Assembly (NCBI GenBank): GCA_947167535.1
Contig: CAMVIL010000074.1
Span: 1 to 6,524 of the forward strand
Source of the DNA: an uncultured Ruminococcus sp.
Lineage (GTDB): Bacteria > Bacillota > Clostridia > Oscillospirales > Ruminococcaceae
DNA: 6,524 bases
Direction: 5' to 3'
The notes beneath the pieces are model-generated. The model saw nothing but the letters and a program-made list of their open reading frames with translations, was not told the origin of the DNA and did no database searches. Shown here one piece after another: positions 1 through 5,912 of the stretch (positions are counted from its first letter, which is position 1; each line of letters begins with the position of its first letter). The translations under genes were made by a program, and so were the position numbers.

Positions 1-6
1 GATGTA

Positions 7-103
7 AGAAAATATTTGATCCCCGATTGCATAGATACAAAGATCCCTTCAGGTTGATCCCGAAGGGTGTATTACCGACCGTATGCAGATCGGGGATTTT
101 TCT
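7..103 (+). promoter_or_regulatory. Structured leader or terminator-like stem-loop upstream of the regulator gene
   Basis: A long imperfect stem closes this region. ATCCCCGAT (19-27) pairs with ATCGGGGAT (89-97), and TGCATA (28-33) pairs with TATGCA (82-87), with only G88 bulged. Inside it, CCCTTC (45-50) pairs with GAAGGG (62-67) around an 11-nt loop. In that loop GGTTG (52-56) could pair with CGACC (76-80), including one G-U pair, which would make a pseudoknot. The stem is followed by a TTTTT run (97-101), and AGAAAA (7-12) could pair with TTTTCT (98-103). The right arm ends 34 nt before the ATG at 132. It could be the intrinsic terminator of a gene left of the window, or an attenuator or riboswitch-like leader of the regulator. 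I do not recognise it as a known riboswitch class. All pairings were found by eye, with no energy calculation. Confidence 0.5.
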
Positions 104-131
104 AAAATGACCGTGCAAAGTGAGGTGAACG

Positions 132-2345
132 ATGTTGGCGCGGAAGAAAAGGATAGCCATTATCATGGGCAGGATCTACAAGGATATCAACAAAAACCTG
201 ATAAGCGGTATGCTGGAACAGGCAAAGGCGCTGGGTTACAGCGCTTTCATCTTCGCACTGAACGAGGCCTGCGACAACGAGAAGATCACCCACGGCGAGA
301 AGAATCTGTTCCACGCGCTGGATTTTTCCCGCGTAGACGGCGTGGTGTACGCGCCTTATACATTCTGTTCCGACGAGTATCACGGGTACATAGATGATTT
401 CCTCGCCGAGCACTGTCCGAAGCCTGTCGTTCGTATAGGGTTGGAGGACGGACAGTTTACGCCTGTCTGGTATGATGACAGAAGCGAGATCGCCGAGATC
501 ACCCTCCACCTGATCTACGGACACAACTGCAAAAAGCTTCTCTGCCTGACGGGTCCCCGCGAGATGACGGTGGCTGACAGCAGAGCAAACGGCTTCCTCG
601 ACGCCATGCAGAAGGCGGGGCTGGATCACTCGGGTGAGAATGTGATATTCGGTGATTTCTGGATAATCTCGCCCCGAAAGCTGGCTAACGAGATCGCCGA
701 CGGTATCAGAGAAAAGCCCGACGCTGTCGTGTGCACCAACGACACGATGGCGATAGCGCTCTGCGACGCGCTTGCCGAGCGTGGGTATTCCATTCCCGAC
801 GATATCCGAGTGACAGGCTACGACGGCATAACTGAAGCGCGGATGCACCTCCCCCCGATAACGACCTACCGCACCTCGCAGGAGATGCTGGGAAGAAGAG
901 CAGTATGTCTGCTGTACGAGCAGATCAGCGGCGAGAAGTGCGAACCTGTCAGAACCGAAAAAGGCTTGATACTCTGCCGCGAAAGCTGCGGCTGCAATCC
1001 CGTCCACGAGAGAAACGACCCCTTCGACGCCGAGCACCGGCTCACAGAAGAGGGGTACATGGACTGCACGGTATCTGCGGCATTCCACGGCGCAGATACG
1101 TTAGACGAGCTGATAGACGAAATGATCTATATGCGGTATAAGTTTATGTACAACCAGGATTTCGAGTCGAACAGGCTGTTTCTCTGCCTGTGTACCGACT
1201 GGGATCAGGTCGTGAGCACCGACAACGCGCTTGATTACAGGCGCGACGGTTATTCCGACACCATGTTCCTTATAGGCTCGGACGGCAGCAGGTGCAATTT
1301 CCGCCTGACGGAGATACTCCCCGAGGCGATGGACACTCCCGACTTCTCCGCGACGTTTTTTCTTCCCGTGCATTTTCAGGATCAGTGCTACGGATATATC
1401 GCCCTTGATCTTCAGGAGAACATCGACAACTTCAACATGGAGTACATCAAGTACTGCCGTGAGGTCAACAACGCGCTGAAGTACCTGAGCACAAAGAACG
1501 AGCTGAAGCGCCTTATCCACCGCCAGACCGTCAGCCTCCTGCGAGATGAACTGACGGGATTGTACGTCTTTGAAAACTGCAGGGATATGTGGACGGAGAT
1601 GAGGGAATCTTCCATTGGCAACCACGAGAAGCTCTACATGGTGGTCGTTACCGCAGGCGGTATACGGCATATCGAGAACAAGTTCGGTTCTGTCGAGAGC
1701 GACAAGGGGATTATGACCATCGCCGACATTCTGTCAAAGAGCTGCCGCAGCCGTGAGCGGCTGTTCAAGGCGGCGGACAGAAGCTTCGTCATGATAGGTT
1801 CCGACAACAGACCCGAGAAACGTGTGGACGAATACATCAAAAAGATCGACGAGAAGCTGTGGAAGCACACCATCACCAGCAGCGAGAACCACATCATCTA
1901 TGCCAAGACGGAATCGAAGATCGTGGAGGATACCGCATCTCTCGGCGCCGATGACGTTGCGGATATCATCGGGAGTATGCTGGAAATCATCGACGAAAGA
2001 GCCGAGAAGCAGCTCTCGGGGCATCTGCACTACTCCAAGCTTCTCAAACTCAGGCGGGATATCTTTATCCACCCCGACCGCAGCTGGAGCAGCGATGTAT
2101 GCAGCCAGAAGCTGAACATTAGCAGGTCATATTTCGGCAAGATATATTTCCAGACCTTCGGGGTGAACTTTATACAGGATCTGCAAAAGAGCAGACTCAA
2201 CTGTGCCAAAAACCTGCTGACTTCCACCACGCTGCTGCTGCCCGACATCGCCGAGCGCTGCGGCTACGATTACTACAACTTCATGCGTGTATTCAAAAGA
2301 GAATTCGGCATGACGCCGACACAGTACCGAAAGAACAATCAGTGA
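132..2345 (+). CDS. LacI-type sensor / GAF-like / degenerate GGDEF / AraC-family transcriptional regulator
   Basis: This 737-aa protein is predicted to be a cytoplasmic one-component transcription factor; no signal peptide or membrane segment is visible. Residues about 5-285 resemble the ligand-binding core of LacI-family repressors, with a typical PDAVVCTNDTMA stretch (196-207), IPDDIRVTGYDG (221-232) and PPITTYR (241-247). The usual LacI N-terminal helix-turn-helix is absent. Residues about 310-450 look like a GAF-like domain, followed by a helical linker. Residues about 470-590 begin like a GGDEF domain (RDELTGLY, 471-478), but the active-site loop reads KAADRSF (546-552) instead of a GGDEF signature, so cyclase activity is unlikely. 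Residues about 635-735 form an AraC double helix-turn-helix ending in IAERCGYDYYNFMRVFKREFG and then MTPTQYRK. The start at 132 is supported by GAGGTG at 122-127. The overall plan recalls XylR (LacI-like sensor plus AraC domain) with two extra domains inserted. Its neighbours are two pectate lyases, so control of pectin use is a reasonable inference. The ligand is unknown. Confidence 0.9.
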   Translation: MLARKKRIAIIMGRIYKDINKNLISGMLEQAKALGYSAFIFALNEACDNEKITHGEKNLFHALDFSRVDGVVYAPYTFCSDEYHGYIDDFLAEHCPKPVVRIGLEDGQFTPVWYDDRSEIAEITLHLIYGHNCKKLLCLTGPREMTVADSRANGFLDAMQKAGLDHSGENVIFGDFWIISPRKLANEIADGIREKPDAVVCTNDTMAIALCDALAERGYSIPDDIRVTGYDGITEARMHLPPITTYRTSQEMLGRRAVCLLYEQISGEKCEPVRTEKGLILCRESCGCNPVHERNDPFDAEHRLTEEGYMDCTVSAAFHGADTLDELIDEMIYMRYKFMYNQDFESNRLFLCLCTDWDQVVSTDNALDYRRDGYSDTMFLIGSDGSRCNFRLTEILPEAMDTPDFSATFFLPVHFQDQCYGYIALDLQENIDNFNMEYIKYCREVNNALKYLSTKNELKRLIHRQTVSLLRDELTGLYVFENCRDMWTEMRESSIGNHEKLYMVVVTAGGIRHIENKFGSVESDKGIMTIADILSKSCRSRERLFKAADRSFVMIGSDNRPEKRVDEYIKKIDEKLWKHTITSSENHIIYAKTESKIVEDTASLGADDVADIIGSMLEIIDERAEKQLSGHLHYSKLLKLRRDIFIHPDRSWSSDVCSQKLNISRSYFGKIYFQTFGVNFIQDLQKSRLNCAKNLLTSTTLLLPDIAERCGYDYYNFMRVFKREFGMTPTQYRKNNQ

Positions 2346-2352
2346 AAATGAC

Positions 2353-2390
2353 AAAGTCCGGAACGGCCAGAAGCAGCCGTCTCGGACTTT
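2353..2390. terminator. Bidirectional intrinsic terminator between convergent genes
   Basis: AAAGTCCG (2353-2360) pairs with CGGACTTT (2383-2390). The stem continues as ACGGC (2363-2367) with GCCGT (2376-2380) across a 2-by-2 internal mismatch, and the loop is 8 nt. The hairpin sits 7 bp after the stop of the regulator gene and about 20 bp after the stop of the convergent lyase gene, so it can serve both transcripts. On the + strand it is followed by TTTATCTATATATAA, and on the - strand by CTTTGTCATTTTC. Neither is a long uninterrupted U-run, so efficiency may be moderate. Confidence 0.75.
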
Positions 2391-2410
2391 ATCTATATAT
2401 AATATTCCTG

Positions 2411-5400
2411 TTATCTTACCGTTACGGTAACAGCGTGCTTGATCGCCTCTGCGGCAGTCCATTCGCCGTTCACCTTAGCCGCCACCGCGACCTTGTATGT
2501 CTTGCCCGCAGTCAGGTTCTTGGGAGTGGTGTAGCTGAGGGTCGATGCGGGGATCGCCGAGGTCTGGACTCTCCACTTTCCTGCCAGATACACGGCTATG
2601 CCGTAACCTGTCGCACCCTCCACCTTTTTCCATGTGAATCTGATCTGGTGGTACTGCTCGCTGTACTCGACATTCGTGATCTCGGGATATACCGAAGCAG
2701 CAGTATCTGCGGCAGTCGAAGCCGCCGCGATGTAGTTCATGCAGCCCGAAGACTGTCCGTTGGCACCCAGCGTCACGGTATCGCCAGCGTTCATCTTCTT
2801 AGAGTAGAGGACGAATGTGACATCGTTGCAGGTCTTGACAGCGAGGCTCGTCTTAGTAAAGCTGCCCAGCCATGCAGGGGGATTCGTCACGCGGCTGTCA
2901 AGTCCGACGTAAAGCGTCAGGGCTTTGTTCGCCGTGACCGCTGCCTGATCCTTTGAGGAGACCTTGGCGTCGCAGGGAGTCAGAAGCAGTTCTGCGCCAT
3001 TCAGCTGTTCGGGGAAAGATGTGATCCCGCACTTTTCGGCGGGTCTGTCGCCGAAGACGGCGTCGCCTGCCGCGAGGGTCTTGTCTATCGACCAGCTGCT
3101 GTAATAGTCGGTGTCAATGATCTCAGCCGTGATCAGATCGCCGCAGACGGGGTCGTAAACGACGGGAGCGCCGTTATATCTGACTTCGTCGCCCGCAAGC
3201 TCGTTTAAGTACATCTCCAGATTGGTGTAATCATCTCCCGAGAGGGATACGATGGCGCCGTCCTTTGCATCGTTTGGGTTCAGACCGTGAGAAGACTCCC
3301 ACGCATCGGGCATACCGTCGCGGTCGGTATCCGCAGGAGCAGAGCCGCCCTTGAAGTTGGAACTGCCGGGGTAGCCGCCGACATCGGTCTGGCTGTCGAT
3401 GATACCCTTGAGGCCGTCCTTGCTTCCGGTGTAGGTATAGCTGCCCTCCTTGACTTCCTTATGATAGCGGGTGTCGAGGTAGTCGAATTTCGGAGCGCTT
3501 GCGCCTGCATTTGCGATCACCTGCTGGTACGCATCGGCTGCCGACTGGGTATTTACATAGGACTCGAAGAAGGGAGTGTTGCTGCGGATGGTGTCGTTTG
3601 TGGAGTTCTTGCCGCCGGACACAGCCTTGCCGCTGCTCCATTCGTCCGTCTCAGCAGCGATCAGCACCTTGCCGTCGCGGGCGACTTTCGTGTTGCCCGA
3701 AGCATAGAGCATCTGCATATCCGAGGTGTTCAGCTCGTTGCCGTCCATCGAAACAAGATGCAGACTGGTATTGCTGCAGTATCCTGCCTTGTAATAGTTA
3801 TTTACAAACTGAACGCGCCTTGCACCGCCGTCGGTGGTCCTGTTCTGCCAGTTGTAGACAACGTTGTTTCTGATATCAAGCTGACCGCCGTAGTGGACGG
3901 CGTCCTGCTCCATAGCGCCTGCAAGCGACCAGTTGCGTCCCGCGTTGTCCACCAGCAGATTGTGGTGGAAGGAGCCCGTGTAGCCGCCGATGGAAGCCGC
4001 GAAGGAATGACGCTCGGTGTTCTCGCGGTCGGAAGCATCGTAGTGTACGGAATTGTTCAGCGACTCTGCTATAATGCTCCACTGGAAGGTGATGTTCGCC
4101 GCACTTCTCGAGGAGAATCCCTCGTCGGTCGCCCATGCGATGGAGCAGTGGTCGATGATGGATTCGCTGCAGCTGCCAAGTCCCATTCCGCCCATGGATT
4201 TGCCCGAGACATCGCCCACGCGGGTACGGATATTGCGTATCACAACATCGCTTGAGCCCATCGCGCCGAAGGTGTAATTGATAAGCGTGATGCCGTCGCC
4301 GGGAGCTGTCTGTCCCGCGACGTAAACATCGCCGCCGTCCTCGGGGATACAGAGCACCGAATTCAGCGCGATGACTCCGCCCACGTCGAAGACGATGGTG
4401 CGGACGCCCTTCATCGTTTCAAGACCGTATCTCAGCGAGCCTTCGCCCGAATCGTTCAGATTGGTGACATGGTAAACGTATCCGCCTCTGCCGCCTCTTG
4501 CGTAACGTCCGTAGCCTTCGGCACTGGGGAAGGCAAGGCGGTTGACCTTGAAGGAGTAGACAGCGCCCCTGACAGTACCGCTGTCGGTGACTTCATCGAC
4601 GCGCCAGTAGTATGTGGGAATGGAAGAATAACTGCTGTCGAGAGCGTATCTCGTGCCGCTCTGATTGCCCTTGAACTCGGCAGAGGAACGGTTTGCGTTG
4701 AACACAGCGTTGTAGTCGGTGCCGATGTAAACGTCGTGGGATCTTGCATTTTTTCCCGCCGTCCAGGACAGACCGTCGCTTATGTCGAGATGCTCCTGCT
4801 GGTCGGCAGGGGACATTTTCGACACGCCGTTTACGGGGTCGCTTCCGTCCAGCTCAAAGCCGTTGAGCCACGCCACGTTCTGCTTGCCGCCGCCCTCGGG
4901 GGTAATGAGTATGGTCACACTGCTCCCCGACCATGTGACGTAGGAGATGCCCGCGGCATTTTCGTCGGTGACATTAGTCGGGCAGTTCACGCCGCTGAGG
5001 ACTTTACTGCCATTGACCGAGATGCTCAGCTTGCTGTTGGTATAGCCGTCGGTGTTGCAGTGCCACATCTGCAGGGAATGAGTCCCGTTTGAAAGACCCG
5101 AAATCTCAAGCTTCAGCACTCCGCCGCTGTCGCCGTCCTTGACCTTTGCGCCGTCCATGGTAAGGCGCGGATAAACGCCGCTCTGAAGCTGGAGCTTCTT
5201 GTTGTTGGCACCGCAGACGCCGTTGCCGGAGCCGCCGCCCTGAGACAGCTTGAAGGAAACGTTGCCCACCTTATAGGAAGCAGATGAGCCGTCCGTCAGT
5301 ATCCAGTTGTTGGCGTTTTTGGAATAGGACGCCTTTCTGCCGTCGTTTCTGTTGATGTCCACGCGAATGCGCGAGCCTGTTTCAAAGGACGCCGCCTCTG

Positions 5401-5506
5401 CTGTCAGCACGGACTCCGCGTTCAGACTCTGCGGCAAGGCAGCTCCGCTAAGTGTGCAGACGATCGCCATGACCGCCGCAGCTATTCTGGTTTTTCCCGA
5501 GACCAT
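2411..5506 (-). CDS. Secreted multi-modular pectate lyase, family PL1
   Basis: This is predicted to cleave alpha-1,4-linked polygalacturonate by beta-elimination outside the cell. The 1031-aa product starts at 5506 because GGGAGG (5514-5519 on the - strand) lies 7 nt upstream. An in-frame ATG at 5572 would add 22 residues, but it lies upstream of the predicted transcription start. Modules in order: signal peptide (about 1-39, hydrophobic core 9-24); an unassigned beta-sandwich, possibly carbohydrate binding (46-222); an FN3-like module with HDVYIGTD and YYWRVDE (225-322); the PL1 parallel beta-helix (about 323-713); a calcium-loop-like motif DTDRDGMPDAWE (727-738); a second binding-like beta-sandwich with LYVGLDSRV and PPAWL (about 778-933); and a C-terminal FN3-like module (939-1031). 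In the catalytic domain IDHCS (451-455) and DE (461-462) fit the calcium-site region. HHN (514-516) is followed seven residues later by R524, the spacing of the catalytic arginine in PL1 enzymes. No dockerin or sortase motif is visible. The exact substrate (homogalacturonan or other pectin) is inferred from the family. Confidence 0.9.
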   Translation of the reverse strand: MVSGKTRIAAAVMAIVCTLSGAALPQSLNAESVLTAEAASFETGSRIRVDINRNDGRKASYSKNANNWILTDGSSASYKVGNVSFKLSQGGGSGNGVCGANNKKLQLQSGVYPRLTMDGAKVKDGDSGGVLKLEISGLSNGTHSLQMWHCNTDGYTNSKLSISVNGSKVLSGVNCPTNVTDENAAGISYVTWSGSSVTILITPEGGGKQNVAWLNGFELDGSDPVNGVSKMSPADQQEHLDISDGLSWTAGKNARSHDVYIGTDYNAVFNANRSSAEFKGNQSGTRYALDSSYSSIPTYYWRVDEVTDSGTVRGAVYSFKVNRLAFPSAEGYGRYARGGRGGYVYHVTNLNDSGEGSLRYGLETMKGVRTIVFDVGGVIALNSVLCIPEDGGDVYVAGQTAPGDGITLINYTFGAMGSSDVVIRNIRTRVGDVSGKSMGGMGLGSCSESIIDHCSIAWATDEGFSSRSAANITFQWSIIAESLNNSVHYDASDRENTERHSFAASIGGYTGSFHHNLLVDNAGRNWSLAGAMEQDAVHYGGQLDIRNNVVYNWQNRTTDGGARRVQFVNNYYKAGYCSNTSLHLVSMDGNELNTSDMQMLYASGNTKVARDGKVLIAAETDEWSSGKAVSGGKNSTNDTIRSNTPFFESYVNTQSAADAYQQVIANAGASAPKFDYLDTRYHKEVKEGSYTYTGSKDGLKGIIDSQTDVGGYPGSSNFKGGSAPADTDRDGMPDAWESSHGLNPNDAKDGAIVSLSGDDYTNLEMYLNELAGDEVRYNGAPVVYDPVCGDLITAEIIDTDYYSSWSIDKTLAAGDAVFGDRPAEKCGITSFPEQLNGAELLLTPCDAKVSSKDQAAVTANKALTLYVGLDSRVTNPPAWLGSFTKTSLAVKTCNDVTFVLYSKKMNAGDTVTLGANGQSSGCMNYIAAASTAADTAASVYPEITNVEYSEQYHQIRFTWKKVEGATGYGIAVYLAGKWRVQTSAIPASTLSYTTPKNLTAGKTYKVAVAAKVNGEWTAAEAIKHAVTVTVR

Positions 5507-5538
5507 TTTGATTCCTCCCGAATGATGTTTTACGATTT

Positions 5539-5553
5539 TGCGGTCGAACCGCA
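5539..5553. promoter_or_regulatory. Perfect palindrome just downstream of the predicted lyase transcription start (operator candidate)
   Basis: TGCGGT (5539-5544) and ACCGCA (5548-5553) are perfect inverted arms around CGA. On the - strand the palindrome falls about 3 to 17 nt after the predicted transcription start of the lyase gene and about 33 nt before its ATG. That is a typical place for a repressor operator. As RNA it would also form a compact 6-bp hairpin in the leader, so a role in mRNA stability is an alternative. No regulator is assigned from the sequence. Confidence 0.45.
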
Positions 5554-5562
5554 TTTTCATCA

Positions 5563-5591
5563 AATATACCACATAATCGCAGCTATATCAA
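5563..5591 (-). promoter_or_regulatory. Sigma-A-type promoter of the multi-modular pectate lyase gene
   Basis: Read on the - strand, the -35 box is TTGATA (5591-5586), followed by a 17-bp spacer and the -10 box TATATT (5568-5563). TGG directly before the -10 box (5571-5569) also fits an extended -10 element. The predicted start of transcription is near 5556, giving a leader of about 50 nt before the ATG at 5506. Box quality and spacing are close to consensus, but no transcript data are available. Confidence 0.7.
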
Positions 5592-5615
5592 TGTTTTTTT
5601 AGTATCAAAACATTG
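5589..5615. repeat. 27-bp inverted repeat overlapping the -35 box of the lyase promoter
   Basis: CAATGTTTT (5589-5597) and AAAACATTG (5607-5615) are perfect 9-bp arms separated by 9 bp. The left arm overlaps the -35 element of the - strand promoter (5586-5591), and the rest lies immediately upstream of it. The position suits an activator or repressor binding site. The AT-rich sequence could also act as an UP-like element. No binding protein can be named from the sequence. Confidence 0.5.
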
Positions 5616-5830
5616 CAGTTTCGGCTGTCATCCCGCAAAGTATCCCACAAACCGAAGGCTCCGATATGACGGCAGAAGCCGTCGGTCAGGCATTGCAGGG
5701 CACATCGGAAGGGTGAAATATTTCGTCATGGGCTGTATAACGGGCGGGAGGCGGGATTTTCGCACCGTTTTTTTATGTCGTTTTGCTTTGTTCTGGTATA
5801 AAAATGCAAGGTTTAGGACGATTTTTGCCA

Positions 5831-5859
5831 TTTTAACCACCGGTCAATCGTGGTATTAT
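5831..5859 (+). promoter_or_regulatory. Probable extended -10 promoter of the second pectate lyase gene
   Basis: TGGTATTAT (5851-5859) matches an extended -10 element (TG-N-TATTAT). The best -35-like sequence at 17-bp spacing, TTTTAA (5831-5836), is poor, so this promoter may depend on an activator. A second TATTAT occurs at 5862-5867, and another extended -10-like TGGTATAAA lies further upstream at 5794-5802. The leader would be about 45 nt. An inverted repeat, ACCAC (5836-5840) and GTGGT (5850-5854), spans the spacer. Confidence 0.45.
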
Positions 5860-5912
5860 TGTATTATGAATTATTACGGTATAACGCTTTTTTTAAGATC
5901 GGAGGATACATC

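Larger units (their letters stand above)
5507..5912. other. Divergent intergenic regulatory region between two pectate lyase genes
   Basis: These 406 bp separate the start codons of the two lyases and contain no convincing gene. They carry a promoter at each end plus several repeats: a palindrome at 5539-5553; an inverted repeat at 5589-5615; tandem ATCCCRCAAA copies at 5630-5651; a small GACGGC-AGAA-GCCGTC hairpin at 5668-5683; the 8-mer CATTGCAG at 5611-5618 and again exactly 80 bp later at 5691-5698; the 10-bp palindrome GAAATATTTC at 5715-5724; and a tandem GGCGGGA at 5743-5756. The middle part (about 5620-5760) is more G+C rich than the two promoter ends. Short open frames here have no recognisable protein character and no ribosome binding site. 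Confidence 0.8.

Noticed and set aside
83..397. Overlapping + frame starting inside the leader stem
   Set aside because: It overlaps the regulator out of frame, its translation is arginine-rich and low in character, and it has no good ribosome binding site.
102..1088. Long open frame on the - strand opposite the regulator
   Set aside because: It is fully antisense to a gene with clear domains, has no ribosome binding site I can see, and no recognisable protein motifs; it follows from the codon bias of the real gene.
3287..4255. 322-codon + frame opposite the pectate lyase
   Set aside because: It is a shadow of the lyase reading frame; the translation shows no domain and no upstream ribosome binding site.
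5507..5572. Upstream in-frame start for the large lyase at 5572
   Set aside because: That ATG lies upstream of the predicted transcription start and has no good ribosome binding site; the ATG at 5506 has GGGAGG at proper spacing and opens a proper signal peptide.
5730..5755. Possible G-quadruplex from GGG runs near the tandem GGCGGGA
   Set aside because: Four GGG runs exist but one loop is 9 nt long, and a simple tandem G-rich repeat explains the pattern equally well.
5628..5840. Small - strand frame (70 codons) in the divergent region
   Set aside because: It has no ribosome binding site or conserved features that I can see and covers the repeat-rich regulatory region.
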